Below the pieces are notes generated by a model. It had not been told where the DNA came from. It made no database searches and saw nothing but the letters and a program-made list of their open reading frames with translations. Source: Poriferisodalis sp965237655 (GTDB lineage: Bacteria; Actinomycetota; Acidimicrobiia; Acidimicrobiales; Poriferisodalaceae). Taken from it: a DNA stretch of 64,000 bases. The stretch lies in NCBI RefSeq assembly GCF_965237655.1, contig NZ_CBDEGB010000002.1:620001-684000 (forward strand). The letters are read 5' to 3'. Made by a program: the position numbers and the translations under genes. Every line of letters begins with the position of its first letter. The first letter of the stretch is position 1. Of the stretch, positions 41,918 to 52,867 are shown in pieces.

Positions 41918-43561
41918 ATGCGAAAGCTGGTCTGCGTGGCCGTGGCCGTGAGCGTGCTCGTCGCCGCGTGCTCGACTTCGCAGGAGGACCCCGACGGCGC
42001 ATCGGTCGCCGAGTCCACGACCACGCTGGCCCCGTCCGGCGGCGACGTGGTCGACGACTCAGAGATGGTCGAGGATGCGCCAACAGAGACTGCGCCCTCG
42101 GACACAGTGCCCTCTGACACTGCGCCCACTGAGACAACGCCCCCCGACACAGTGCCGCCGACGACGACCAAGCCGTTCTTCCCCGGCACCGAAGACGGGC
42201 GGCCATTTCTCGAGCTCACCCTGCTCGAGAAAATCGACGAGTTCCTGGAGCTTCCCAACACGGCGTTCGCAGCCAACATCGCAGGAGAGATGGGCCTGAG
42301 CGGCGAACAGCACTGGGTGCCGTGGATCCTGGACGTCATGCGCTTCGGCGGCACGCAGGACGTCACGCTGGCATCGATGCGGGCGCTTCAGACGCTCACC
42401 GGCATCGAGAGCACCCAGGACTTCAGCTCCGACTACGTCAGGTACGGCTCGTGGTATCGCACGAATGGCATCGATCCTGGTGAGGGCTACAAGATCTGGA
42501 AGCAGACGCTGTATGCGTACGTCGAGTACCAGTACGAAGACTTGTTGGCGCAGGTCACCGACCGGGTGAAGCTGGGCGCCATCCAGTGGGGCGGTGTGCG
42601 CCGTGGCGGCATACCGGAGCTGAACAACCCCGAGCGGCTGACGCCTGCCGAGGCCGACTTCATGACTCCCGAAGAGCTGGTGCTCGGCGTCGTGATAGGC
42701 GGTGTGGCCGGGACCTATCCGGTGCGGTTCCTGGCGCGCCATGAGCTGCTGAACGACGTCGTCGGGGGCGTGCCGGTCGCGCTCGGCTACTGCACGCTGT
42801 GCTTGACAGCGCTCATGTTCGACCGGCGGCTCCCGAACGGTGACGAGCTCACGTTCCAGACATCAGGCCTGCTGGTGGACTCGAACAAGATCATGATCGA
42901 CAACGAGACCGAGAGCCTGTGGAATCACCTCTCGGGCACCGCGTTCGCTGGTCCGCTGGCCGGCACGAAACTGGACCAGTACCCGGTCGCCACCGTGCGC
43001 TGGGAGGACTGGCTCACCGATCACCCCGATACGTTCACGCTCGACACACCCCCGCCGACGTACTACCCCGAGCTGCCCGAGCGTCCGCCGATCACCTACG
43101 ACTACACACCGGGTGCGGCCTACCGCACGTACTACTCCAGCGAAGATCTCTGGTTCCCGACGTTCGAGACGCCGGACGTGTTCGCGCTCAAGGACGAGGT
43201 GGTCACGATCGACCGCAACGGCCACGCTCTGGCGCTGGGCCTGACTGCGCTCGAGGCCGAGGACTCGTTCGTATACGTGCTGGGCGGCGAGCCGCTGGTG
43301 ATCGTGCCGAACCAGGGCGGGGCCAGGGTCTACAGCGCAGCCGACGTCGAAGGAGTGCCGGCCGCGGCGTGGCGTCACGGAGCCCCAGTCGAAGTGGCTC
43401 CCCAAGGTGTGTTGCACGACCTGCTGCTCGTCAACGGTCTCGACGGACGCAACCGTGTCGACATCAGGCTGCCGCGCATGGTGTCGTCACAGTCGTTCTG
43501 GTTCGCCTGGTACGGCCTGCATCCCGACACCGAGATCTGGCCGCCGGTCGACGAGAAATAG
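41918..43561 (+). CDS. DUF3179 domain lipoprotein
   Basis: This is an exported protein: the signal peptide ends VLVAACS (lipobox Cys18), followed by a Thr/Pro/Ser/Asp-rich linker of about 65 residues (TETAPSDTVPSDTAPTETTP). The DUF3179 domain carries VGGVPVALGYCTLCLTALMF and FQTSGLLVDSNKIMIDNETE, then SLWNHLSGTAFAG, the Cys-x-x-Cys-like and W-x-x-x-G features of the family. Biochemical function is unknown. A TAGGCT -10 (41902-41907) lies 10 nt before the ATG. tRNA-Glu follows 45 nt downstream. Confidence 0.88.
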   Translation: MRKLVCVAVAVSVLVAACSTSQEDPDGASVAESTTTLAPSGGDVVDDSEMVEDAPTETAPSDTVPSDTAPTETTPPDTVPPTTTKPFFPGTEDGRPFLELTLLEKIDEFLELPNTAFAANIAGEMGLSGEQHWVPWILDVMRFGGTQDVTLASMRALQTLTGIESTQDFSSDYVRYGSWYRTNGIDPGEGYKIWKQTLYAYVEYQYEDLLAQVTDRVKLGAIQWGGVRRGGIPELNNPERLTPAEADFMTPEELVLGVVIGGVAGTYPVRFLARHELLNDVVGGVPVALGYCTLCLTALMFDRRLPNGDELTFQTSGLLVDSNKIMIDNETESLWNHLSGTAFAGPLAGTKLDQYPVATVRWEDWLTDHPDTFTLDTPPPTYYPELPERPPITYDYTPGAAYRTYYSSEDLWFPTFETPDVFALKDEVVTIDRNGHALALGLTALEAEDSFVYVLGGEPLVIVPNQGGARVYSAADVEGVPAAAWRHGAPVEVAPQGVLHDLLLVNGLDGRNRVDIRLPRMVSSQSFWFAWYGLHPDTEIWPPVDEK

Positions 43562-43606
43562 GGACGAATCGGGCGGTGGATATGCTGGCGAGTCGCATCG
43601 CAACCA

Positions 43607-43679
43607 GCCCCCATCGTCTAGCGGCCAAGGACACCACCCTCTCAAGGTGGCGGCACGGGTTCGAATCCCGTTGGGGGTG
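43607..43679 (+). tRNA. tRNA-Glu (anticodon CTC)
   Basis: The acceptor stem is GCCCCCA (43607-43613) with TGGGGGT (43672-43678, one G-U pair). The anticodon stem CCACC/GGTGG encloses CTCTCAA with anticodon CTC at 43641-43643. The T-arm is ACGGG-TTCGAAT-CCCGT. CCA is not encoded. The next gene's ATG lies 4 nt downstream of the discriminator base. Confidence 0.95.
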
Positions 43680-43683
43680 CTCC

Positions 43684-45291
<1,608 letters not shown>

Positions 45292-45339
45292 GACGGGGGG
45301 TCGCCTGCGAGCGGCGCATCTGACACCCTTGTATGGGCC

Positions 45340-46824
45340 ATGTTCCAGCTTCATCCCGTTCAGCGGGCGTCCCCGCTGCCGTCCCGATTTGTCGCACCCG
45401 GCTCGCTTTCCGAGGCGGCCGACCTGCTGTCATCACACGGCGCCGCGGCGCGGCTGATCGCCGGCGGCACCGACCTGATGCTGGAACTGAGTCGCGGGGC
45501 CCGTTCGGGCGTGGAGCTGCTCATTGACATCTCCGGCTTGCCGGGCCTCGACCAGATCTCCTACGACGGCGCCAGAGTCTCGTTGGGGCCTCTCGTCACC
45601 CATGCCGACGTCATTGCCTCGGCACCGATGCTCACCGCGGGGCTGCCACTGGCCCAAGCGTGCCTGGAGGTGGGTTCGCCGCCGCTGCGCAACCGAGCGA
45701 CTGTGGTGGGCAACATCGTCACGGCCAGCCCCGCAAACGACACCATCTCGGCGCTTGTGGCCCTTGGCGCCGACGTCACTGTGTTGTCAGCAAGGGGTGA
45801 GCGCACGGTCCCCATCACCGAGTTCTTCACCGGCTTCCGCCAGACCGTCCTCGAACCCGACGAGATCGTCACCGCAGTCACGTTCGAAGCCCTCGACGGT
45901 GTGAACCGGCTGGGCGTGTTCGTGAAGCTGGGTCTGCGCCGGGCGCAGGCCATCTCGGTGGTGCATGCCGCCGTGGTGGCGGAGACCGACGGCGGCAGAG
46001 TGGCTGATCTTGTCGTCGCCCTCGGCAGCGTCGCGCCCACGATCATCACAGTGCCCGAGGCCGCCGAGCTGGCGCGAGATCGCGAATTGACCGAAGCAGC
46101 GGGCGACATCGTCACCGCAGCACGCCGGGCGGCGACGCCCATCGACGACATCCGCGGCACTGCCGAGTACCGGTCGCACGCCGTCGGTGTTGTGATGGAC
46201 CGCGCCATTGCCGCGCTGGCCAGCGGCACCGCGGCCGAACGCTGGCCGCACGAACCGCCGCGGTTGGCTCCGGCGGCTGCCCAAGACCGATCTGCGTCAG
46301 CGTCGACGGCGCTGGACGGGCCCGACGACGTCGTCACGGCGATCGTGAACGGGGAGCGGCGCAGCGCAGCAAACGCTTCGGGGAAGACGCTGATGGACTG
46401 GCTGCGAGACGATCTCGGGCTCACCGGCACCAAGGAGGGCTGCGCCGAGGGGGAGTGCGGCGCATGCACGGTGCACCTCGACGGCGCCGCGGTGTTCTCG
46501 TGTTTGGTGCCCGCTGGCCGAGCCGACGGGGCAACCATCACCACCGTCGAAGGAGTGGCAGCGCCCACCGGCGGTCTGCATCCGTTCCAGCAGGCAATGG
46601 TGGACACAGGCGGAGCTCAGTGCGGGTTCTGCACCCCCGGCTTCGTGATGAGCGCCGTGGCACTGCTCGACGAGTTCGCCGAGCCCACCTCCGAGCAGAT
46701 CACCATCGGATTGTCAGGCAACCTCTGCCGCTGCACCGGCTACTGCTCGATTATCGAGGCGGTGCAAACCGCCTCGGTCGAAACGGGGGCGGTGCAAGAA
46801 GCAGCCGGCACGGGGGCTGTGTGA
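45340..46824 (+). CDS. Molybdenum hydroxylase FAD-binding and [2Fe-2S] subunits fused (CoxM-CoxS type)
   Basis: This is the electron-transfer component of a xanthine-dehydrogenase-family enzyme. Residues about 10-290 are the FAD domain (RLIAGGTDLMLELSRG, GSPPLRNRATVVGNIVTASP). Residues about 325-480 are the [2Fe-2S] subunit with both clusters: CAEGECGACTVHLDG, then CGFCTPGFVMS and NLCRCTGYCSIIEA. The order FAD then FeS on one chain is unusual; they are normally separate genes or FeS first. The ATG of the catalytic-subunit gene overlaps its TGA by one base (TGATG). Confidence 0.9.
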   Translation: MFQLHPVQRASPLPSRFVAPGSLSEAADLLSSHGAAARLIAGGTDLMLELSRGARSGVELLIDISGLPGLDQISYDGARVSLGPLVTHADVIASAPMLTAGLPLAQACLEVGSPPLRNRATVVGNIVTASPANDTISALVALGADVTVLSARGERTVPITEFFTGFRQTVLEPDEIVTAVTFEALDGVNRLGVFVKLGLRRAQAISVVHAAVVAETDGGRVADLVVALGSVAPTIITVPEAAELARDRELTEAAGDIVTAARRAATPIDDIRGTAEYRSHAVGVVMDRAIAALASGTAAERWPHEPPRLAPAAAQDRSASASTALDGPDDVVTAIVNGERRSAANASGKTLMDWLRDDLGLTGTKEGCAEGECGACTVHLDGAAVFSCLVPAGRADGATITTVEGVAAPTGGLHPFQQAMVDTGGAQCGFCTPGFVMSAVALLDEFAEPTSEQITIGLSGNLCRCTGYCSIIEAVQTASVETGAVQEAAGTGAV

Positions 46825-49160
46825 TGAGGGACGGCGCCGCCCCCGGTGCGCCCGGCGCGGCCATCGAACTCGAGATGGCGACGCACGCCGCGGGCGGTCT
46901 GGGCCATTCGCCGCCGCGCGCCGACGGCCCTGCCAAGGTTTCTGGCCTCGCCGGTTATCCCGCCGACCGCATCCCCGCAGATGCGCTGTGGGCCTTTGTT
47001 GTCTTCACAGATCAGCCCCACGCCCGCCTCCGCCACCTCGACCTCGGCCCTGCGCAGCGCTGCGGGGGCGTCGTTGCGGTGTTCGGCTCTGCTGACGTGC
47101 CTCGCAACGAATACGGACTGACCAAGTTCGATCAGCCGGTGTTCGTCGGGCTCGATCACAACGGGAGCAGCTCGGTGCCCTGCGATGTATCCCGCTGGGA
47201 AGCCGATCACCTGGCGCTCATCATCGCCGAGAGCCTCGCCCAGGCTCGTGCCGCCGCAGCTGCAATCGACGTCGAGTGGGAACTGCTGCCGGTCGTAGCC
47301 GATCTGGACGCGGCGTTGGGGGCTGGTGCACCGCTAGTGCACGCTTATGACGGCGTCGGCTCCAACCTGTACGAGTCGATGCGCACCCGCAAGGGCGATC
47401 TCGACGCCGGTTTCGAAGCTGCCGAGGTGGTCGTGGAGGCCACCTACGAAGTGCCCTATCAGGAGCACGCGTTCCTGCAGCCAGAAGCGGGAACCTCGTG
47501 GGTCGCCGCCGATGGGACTGTGTGCGTCGAGATAGCGGGCCAGTGGGCACACGAGGATCGTGAGCAGATCGCGCACGCGCTCGACCTGCCCGAAGACCGG
47601 ATCCGGGTGCGTTATCCCGCCATCGGCGGTGCGTTCGGCGGGCGCGAGGACATGTCGCTGCAGATCATCCTGGCGCTGGCTGCCTACCGGCTGGCAGAGC
47701 GCGGCATCGATCGGCCCGTGGCGATGCAGTGGTCGCGTGAGGAGTCCATCGTCGGTCACCACAAGCGTCACCGGGGGCGCATCTGGGCTCGCTGGGGTGC
47801 CGACCGCAACGGCAAGATCACCGCCGCGCAGGCCGAAGCGTGGCTGGACGCGGGCGCATACAACTACACCTCGAACAAGGTGATGGGGAACCTGCATCTG
47901 GGCCTCGGCGGGGCCTATGAGCTGCCGAACGCCGCCATCGACACCCATGTCGTGTACACGAATGCCACGCCGGGCGGAGCGTTCCGGGGCTTCGGGGCAC
48001 CGCAGGCGGCCTTTGCCGTGGAGTGCCAGGTGAACAAGCTGGCCGAGGCGCTGGGCATGGACCCCATCGACATCCGCCGCGTCAACACGCTGCGGGAGGG
48101 ATCGCCGAGCATCGCTCACACCCCGATGCCGGCCGGCGTGACCATGCCCGAAGTGATCGAGGCGTGCGCGCACGCCGCTGCCCTGCCTGCCCGCCCTGCC
48201 GGCTCTGACATCGACGGCTCAGGGCTCTTCAGCCCGTTCGGATCGCTGCCCGCTCGCCCGTCGTCGTTGCGTCGGGGCAGGGGCTTCGCCTGCGCGTTCA
48301 AGAACGTCGGGTTCTCGCTCGGTTTCCCCGAGCGCTGCGAGGCCACCATCGTGCTGCACGGCGAGCCCAGCGACGAGACGCCGTCGGGGGCAGAGCTGTC
48401 CCATGCCGGCGCTGACGTCGGCCAGGGTGCGCACACTGCGTTCCTGCAGATGGCTGCCGAGGCAACCGGTGTGGATCCAGCAAGAGTGGCAGGTCGCTTC
48501 AGCGACACCGGCACATCGGGCGACTCAGGCTCGGCATCAGCGTCGCGCATGACCTGGATGGCCGGCAATTCAATCCTCGGAGCTGCCGAGGAAGCCGAGA
48601 AGGCGTGGCGCGAGGGCGATCGGCCGGCCATCGGACACTTCCGCTTCACCCCGCCACCGACCACCGAACTGGATCCCGAGACCGGCGAGGGCATTCCCAA
48701 CTTCGCCTATGGCTACGTCGCGCAGCATGTGGAGCTGACGGTCGACATTGACACCGGTCACATCCGCATCGACCGGGTGATCAGTGCAAACGACGTGGGA
48801 CGGGCCATCAATCCTCGTTTCGTGGTCGGCCAGATCGAGGGTGCGGTGGCACAGGCGCACGGCCATGTGCTCAGCGAGCACCTGCAAAGCCGGGACGGTC
48901 GGCTGCTGAATCCCCGGTTCAGCACCTACCTGATCCCCGGCATCGGCGACATTCCCGTCTCCACCGAGAGCGTGGTGCTGGAATTGGCTGATCCGCTGGG
49001 TCCCTTCGGCGCCCGCGGCATGGCCGAGATGGGCGTGATTCCCTACGCGCCGGCGGTTGTCGCGGCACTGGCGGATGCAACGGGCGTGTGGATGGACGAC
49101 TTCCCGCTGACTCCGGAGCGGGTCTGGGCGGGGCTGCGGGCGGCCAGCGTCAACACTTGA
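46824..49160 (+). CDS. Molybdenum hydroxylase large catalytic subunit (xanthine dehydrogenase family)
   Basis: This is the Mo-cofactor subunit that hydroxylates an aldehyde or N-heterocycle. Motifs include RADGPAKVSGLAGYPADRIP, YEVPYQEHAFLQPEAGTSWV, YPAIGGAFGGREDMSLQ, GGAFRGFGAPQAAFAVECQV, HAGADVGQGAHTAFLQMAA and the active-site Glu in GPFGARGMAEMGVIPYAPAV. It lacks the AYRCSFR loop of form I CO dehydrogenase, so CO is not the substrate. The 778-aa length is normal. ATG 46824 is coupled to the upstream subunit. The substrate is unknown. Confidence 0.9.
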   Translation: MRDGAAPGAPGAAIELEMATHAAGGLGHSPPRADGPAKVSGLAGYPADRIPADALWAFVVFTDQPHARLRHLDLGPAQRCGGVVAVFGSADVPRNEYGLTKFDQPVFVGLDHNGSSSVPCDVSRWEADHLALIIAESLAQARAAAAAIDVEWELLPVVADLDAALGAGAPLVHAYDGVGSNLYESMRTRKGDLDAGFEAAEVVVEATYEVPYQEHAFLQPEAGTSWVAADGTVCVEIAGQWAHEDREQIAHALDLPEDRIRVRYPAIGGAFGGREDMSLQIILALAAYRLAERGIDRPVAMQWSREESIVGHHKRHRGRIWARWGADRNGKITAAQAEAWLDAGAYNYTSNKVMGNLHLGLGGAYELPNAAIDTHVVYTNATPGGAFRGFGAPQAAFAVECQVNKLAEALGMDPIDIRRVNTLREGSPSIAHTPMPAGVTMPEVIEACAHAAALPARPAGSDIDGSGLFSPFGSLPARPSSLRRGRGFACAFKNVGFSLGFPERCEATIVLHGEPSDETPSGAELSHAGADVGQGAHTAFLQMAAEATGVDPARVAGRFSDTGTSGDSGSASASRMTWMAGNSILGAAEEAEKAWREGDRPAIGHFRFTPPPTTELDPETGEGIPNFAYGYVAQHVELTVDIDTGHIRIDRVISANDVGRAINPRFVVGQIEGAVAQAHGHVLSEHLQSRDGRLLNPRFSTYLIPGIGDIPVSTESVVLELADPLGPFGARGMAEMGVIPYAPAVVAALADATGVWMDDFPLTPERVWAGLRAASVNT

Positions 49161-49238
49161 CACCCGGTCTCATACCGCCCGACGATCGGCTCCAGAACTC
49201 ACCCGGTCGCCCGATGAGGCAGTCCTACACTCCCGAGG

Positions 49239-50234
49239 GTGGCGACGCGATCACGGCCGGACGCAACCGAGCGCGTGATGGAACTCATGATGTACCTGCT
49301 GGCTCGCGACGTGCCCAAGACCCGCGAAGAGATCTGGCGGGACACTGGGCTCTATGCACCCGAGGGAAACACCGACCGGCTCCTGCGCCAGAGCGCCCGC
49401 GCCTCATTCGAGCGAGACAAGGCGCTGATCCGCAACCTCGGTGTGCGCATCACCGAGACGATCGAACACGACGGTGCCATGTCGTACACAGTCCGGCGCC
49501 AGGACTACTTCCTGCCTGACCTGCAATTGACTCCCGACGAACAGCTCGCGCTGCGCTTTGCGGCAGCGAGGGTGGACATCGGCGAAACGTGGGACCTCGA
49601 GGCCGTCGCCAAGCTCACAAGTGCCGAGGCGGCGTCGGTCCGCGACTTGGAGCCACCCGCCGCAGAGGTGGCGCTGGAGACTGCCGCCGCGAGCCAGAAG
49701 TCAGCCGGCGCGCTGCTGCCCGCGTTGGCGGCTGCTGCCGCGGAACGCGCTGCGGTCCGGTTCACCTACGGCGGCCGTGAGCGACACGTGCAACCGCTCG
49801 GTCTGCTGTGCCGGGCCGGTTACTGGTACTTCGCCGCCATCGAAGACGGCACGGCCAAGACGTTCCGCGTGGACCGCATGGAGGGCGACGCGGAAGTAGG
49901 CGAGCGGGGCGCATTCTCCAGAGCCGATGTCGACATGGCGGGACTGCTGCCGTCCGAGCCGATGGAGATCGATTTCGGCGACGACTTCGTGGCCCGGGTC
50001 CGGATCGACGCCACCATGGCGCACCAGCCCACTGCTGAGCGAGGCAAGGTCGTAGTGCGGCACGACGACGGCTCGGTGACGGTCGAGGCGTGGGTCCGCA
50101 ACCGGACGGCGTTCCGTACGTGGCTGCTGGACATGGGCCGACATGCCGTCGTGGAATCGCCCCCCGAGCTGGTGGACGAGATCACGTGGTGGCTGCGAGC
50201 GCTGGTTTCCGGAGCAGAAACAGACCCGCGATGA
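49239..50234 (+). CDS. pafB: WYL-domain transcription regulator PafB
   Basis: This protein has an N-terminal winged helix (RVMELMMYLLARDVPKTREE and ARASFERDKALIRNLGVRI) and a WYL ligand-binding domain (AAVRFTYGGRERHVQPLGLL, YWYFAAIEDGTAKTFRVDRM), plus a WCX end. In mycobacteria PafB and PafC form the activator of the LexA-independent DNA-damage response. A TACACT -10 (49226-49231) lies 7 nt before GTG 49239, so it is probably leaderless. Its TGA overlaps the pafC ATG. The proteasome/Pup genes often nearby are not in this window. Confidence 0.88.
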   Translation: MATRSRPDATERVMELMMYLLARDVPKTREEIWRDTGLYAPEGNTDRLLRQSARASFERDKALIRNLGVRITETIEHDGAMSYTVRRQDYFLPDLQLTPDEQLALRFAAARVDIGETWDLEAVAKLTSAEAASVRDLEPPAAEVALETAAASQKSAGALLPALAAAAAERAAVRFTYGGRERHVQPLGLLCRAGYWYFAAIEDGTAKTFRVDRMEGDAEVGERGAFSRADVDMAGLLPSEPMEIDFGDDFVARVRIDATMAHQPTAERGKVVVRHDDGSVTVEAWVRNRTAFRTWLLDMGRHAVVESPPELVDEITWWLRALVSGAETDPR

Positions 50235-51205
50235 GGGGCCCGAGCGCTTCGGCGAAGATCGAGCGGCTGCTGGCCATCGTTCCGTGGGTGGTCGAGCGAG
50301 GCGGCGCCACGGTGGGCGACATTGCTCAGCGCTTCGATATGGGGCCGAGCGCGGTGTATGACCTGCTGCTGGCGGCCATGTGTTACGAGGTGGCGGGCGC
50401 TGGCGTCTATCAGAACCTCGGTGTGGTCGTCTTCGGCGACGACGCTGACAATGGCGACGCAGGCGAGGCCTGGGTGCACGTCGAGCCTGGAGCCATGCTG
50501 GACCGGCCGCTCAACCTGTCGGTGCCGCAGGCGTTCGGCATCTTGGTGGCCGGCCAGTCGGCACTGGCGCTGCGCGGTGCTGACCGCTCGGGAGCCCTCG
50601 CGACGGCGCTCGACAAGCTGCGCGCTTCCTACGGCGAGCGAGTGCGGGTGTCGGTGGACCTGCCCGTGCCACGCCACCTGCCGATCCTGCGGGAAGCGCT
50701 GCGCACTGGGACCACGGTCAGCATCCAGTACTACACGCCCAACACCGACGCCCTCACCGAGCGCCAGGTCGACCCACTGGCGGTCTCGCTGCATGACGGC
50801 CACTGGTACCTGCGGGGCTGGTGCCATCTGCGCACTGACCTGCGCTCCTTCCGAATCGACCGGATCGACGAGTGCGCCGACACGGGCGCGCCGCACGGCC
50901 GCACCCCCGAAGCGGGGCAGGTCGCGGACGTCGCACCCGCCGAGTCCGACGAGACCACCGATGTCGTGCTGTCGATTCCCCGCAGCGACCTGTGGCGTGT
51001 GGAGGCCTACCCGTCCCGTGAGGTGACCGACGACGGGGATCGGTGCGTTGTCACCTACGCGATCCGCAGCCCGTGGGTGCTCAGCCAGATGCTCTTGCGC
51101 CTCGGGGCCAAGACGCACGTCGTCAACGCAGCAGAGCTGCCGCCCGAGCTGGCTCAAGCGGGACGCACAGGTGCTGCCGCGATCCTGGAGCTCTACGAGA
51201 CCTAG
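50231..51205 (+). CDS. pafC: WYL-domain transcription regulator PafC
   Basis: This is the partner of PafB, with an N-terminal helix-turn-helix (LLAIVPWVVERGGATVGDIA, FDMGPSAVYDLL) and a WYL domain (TTVSIQYYTPNTDALTERQV, DPLAVSLHDGHWYLRGWCHL, RSFRIDRIDE), ending in a WCX-like domain. The frame is open 141 nt further upstream, but ATG 50231 overlaps the pafB stop (ATGA) and starts the conserved region. Confidence 0.88.
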   Translation: MRGPSASAKIERLLAIVPWVVERGGATVGDIAQRFDMGPSAVYDLLLAAMCYEVAGAGVYQNLGVVVFGDDADNGDAGEAWVHVEPGAMLDRPLNLSVPQAFGILVAGQSALALRGADRSGALATALDKLRASYGERVRVSVDLPVPRHLPILREALRTGTTVSIQYYTPNTDALTERQVDPLAVSLHDGHWYLRGWCHLRTDLRSFRIDRIDECADTGAPHGRTPEAGQVADVAPAESDETTDVVLSIPRSDLWRVEAYPSREVTDDGDRCVVTYAIRSPWVLSQMLLRLGAKTHVVNAAELPPELAQAGRTGAAAILELYET

Positions 51206-51219
51206 CGGCCCGGCGTGCC

Positions 51220-52026
51220 TCAGTCGACGAGATCCACCGCCAGCCCGTAGTGGTCCGACGGCACCACGCCGTCGATCGGCTCGGTGCCGATGAGCTGGAT
51301 GGCCGAAATGTTGCCCACCGGGACCGGTCGGGGCGTGGAGACGAACACGTAGTCGATGCGGCGGTTCGGCCACATGGCTTGGGACAGGTAGGGATTCTGG
51401 CCGCTCCAGGTGTGGCCCGGCCCGTCGCCGGCCTGAGCCCACGCATCGCTGAAGACCAGCTCAGGCACTGGCGGGGGACGCTCGCCGGTGAGCAGGCGGA
51501 TCTCTTCGGACGTAGGCACTGCGTTGAAGTCGCCGGCCAGGATCACGGGGAAGCCTGCAGGATCGTGATGCGGCGCAGCCAGCTCACACAGTGTGGCCAC
51601 CTGCCCCTGCCGGATCTCGCTGAGGTGGAAGCGATGCTCGAGGTGCGTGCAGATGACGGTCATCTCGCCGTCGCCGCGGGCGATGCGCGCCACGACAGCA
51701 CTGCGGTGGCCCGATTGGTTGTCGACGGCCAGCGTGTGCACCTCTGAGGCCAGCGTGTGCACCTCTGAGCTGAGGATCTCCGACCGGCTCAAGATGGCGT
51801 TGCCGAACGATTCGCCCCTGCGACCGAACCTCGGCTGATGTGCGACGTGCATGCCAAGGCGTTCGGCCAGCACCGCCGATTGGTCCATGCCGTCTTGTGT
51901 GGCCCAGATCTCCTGGCAGCACACGATGTCGGGTTCGAGCGCTTCGAGTGCGGCAGCAGCGGCGGAGTGACGCGCCTGCCAGTCGTCCCCAAAGCGCCAC
52001 CACAGGTTCCACGTCACCACTCGCAC
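51220..52026 (-). CDS. Endonuclease/exonuclease/phosphatase family hydrolase
   Basis: This is a DNase I-like metal-dependent phosphoesterase with RVVTWNLWWRFGDDW (metal Asn), DIVCCQEIWAT (metal Glu), VILAGDFNAVPTSEEIRLL (catalytic Asp-x-Asn), NRRIDYVFVS and the terminal PSDHYGLAVDL (His). The substrate could be DNA, a phosphoinositide-like molecule or sphingomyelin. Residues about 89-102 contain an exact duplication (SEVHTLA twice) encoded by a 21-bp tandem repeat, placed in a surface loop. It converges on pafC. Confidence 0.87.
   Translation of the reverse strand: MRVVTWNLWWRFGDDWQARHSAAAAALEALEPDIVCCQEIWATQDGMDQSAVLAERLGMHVAHQPRFGRRGESFGNAILSRSEILSSEVHTLASEVHTLAVDNQSGHRSAVVARIARGDGEMTVICTHLEHRFHLSEIRQGQVATLCELAAPHHDPAGFPVILAGDFNAVPTSEEIRLLTGERPPPVPELVFSDAWAQAGDGPGHTWSGQNPYLSQAMWPNRRIDYVFVSTPRPVPVGNISAIQLIGTEPIDGVVPSDHYGLAVDLVD
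51728..51769 (+). repeat. 21-bp tandem duplication inside the EEP hydrolase gene
   Basis: GCCAGCGTGTGCACCTCTGA plus G is present twice in direct succession (51728-51748 and 51749-51769). It adds seven residues in frame and is probably a recent slippage event. Confidence 0.9.
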
Positions 52027-52068
52027 AGGCGCAACGGTAATTCGACGAGTCCCCTATCGTCGGCGGCC

Positions 52069-52812
52069 ATGTCGACCGACGAGAACGCTGACTCCCAGAC
52101 AGACCAGATCTATCTGCGCGACGCCTACCAGACGAGCGTCGAAGCAACCGTCGTCGCGGTGCGCGACGACGCAGTCGCACTCGACCAGACCGTCTTCTAT
52201 GCGACCGGAGGCGGCCAGCCCCATGACACAGGCACGCTCGCCGACGGGAGCGGCAACGAGTGGCAAGTGCTGAACGTGCGCAAGGACGGTGGTCTCATTT
52301 GGCACTGGGTAGATCGGGAGCCGCCATCGGTGGGAACGGCGGTCGCAGGCTCGATCGATTGGGACCGGCGGCTGCAGCTGATGCGTACGCACACAGCGCT
52401 GCACATTCTGTGCGGCGTCATCTGGAACGAGTGGGGCGTGCTGGTGACCGGTGGGAACATGGAGCCGCTCTCGGCCCGCATGGACTTCGAGTTCGGTCCG
52501 CTGCCGGAGGGCTTCGCTGCGCGTGTCACCGAGTTGGTGAACGCCGAGATCGCTGCGGATCGTCCGATCGAGGTGAGCTTCCTGGACCGTGGTGCGGCGT
52601 TCGCCGATCCCGAGCTGATCCGCACGAAGGTGAATCTCATCCCGGAGTCGGTCACCAATATCCGGGTGGTGGACATCGTCGGGCTGGATCGGCAGGCCGA
52701 CGGCGGTACGCACGTGGCGTCCACCGGGGCGGTCGGTCGCTTCGAGATCACCAAGACCGAGTCGAAGGGCAAGGGCAACAAGCGTGTGCGGATGGTGCTG
52801 CACGACGCCTGA
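52069..52812 (+). CDS. Alanyl-tRNA editing protein AlaX
   Basis: This free-standing editing domain hydrolyses mischarged Ser- or Gly-tRNA-Ala. The zinc ligands are in MRTHTALHILCGVIW (H-x3-H) and ADGGTHVASTGAVG. The opening TVFYATGGGQPHDTGTLADG is the conserved AlaRS/AlaX N-terminus. At 247 aa it belongs to the mid-length AlaX type. ATG 52069 follows a TATCGT -10 (52055-52060) by 8 nt (leaderless pattern); the open frame extends upstream but lacks homology. Confidence 0.88.
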   Translation: MSTDENADSQTDQIYLRDAYQTSVEATVVAVRDDAVALDQTVFYATGGGQPHDTGTLADGSGNEWQVLNVRKDGGLIWHWVDREPPSVGTAVAGSIDWDRRLQLMRTHTALHILCGVIWNEWGVLVTGGNMEPLSARMDFEFGPLPEGFAARVTELVNAEIAADRPIEVSFLDRGAAFADPELIRTKVNLIPESVTNIRVVDIVGLDRQADGGTHVASTGAVGRFEITKTESKGKGNKRVRMVLHDA

Positions 52813-52854
52813 ACCGGCGCGGTCACCCCGATGCGCGCGTTTGTTCCAATTTGG

Positions 52855-52860
52855 TACTCT
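52855..52860 (+). promoter_or_regulatory. Extended -10 promoter of the methyltransferase gene
   Basis: TTGGTACTCT contains an extended -10 (TG-N-TACTCT) that ends 7 nt before ATG 52868, the position expected for a leaderless transcript. No good -35 is visible. Confidence 0.45.
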
Positions 52861-52867
52861 GTGACAA

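Noticed and set aside
46824..49160. Form I carbon monoxide dehydrogenase large subunit
   Set aside because: The active-site loop AYRCSFR is absent; the sequence at that place is GGAFRGFGAPQ, as in other xanthine-dehydrogenase-family enzymes.
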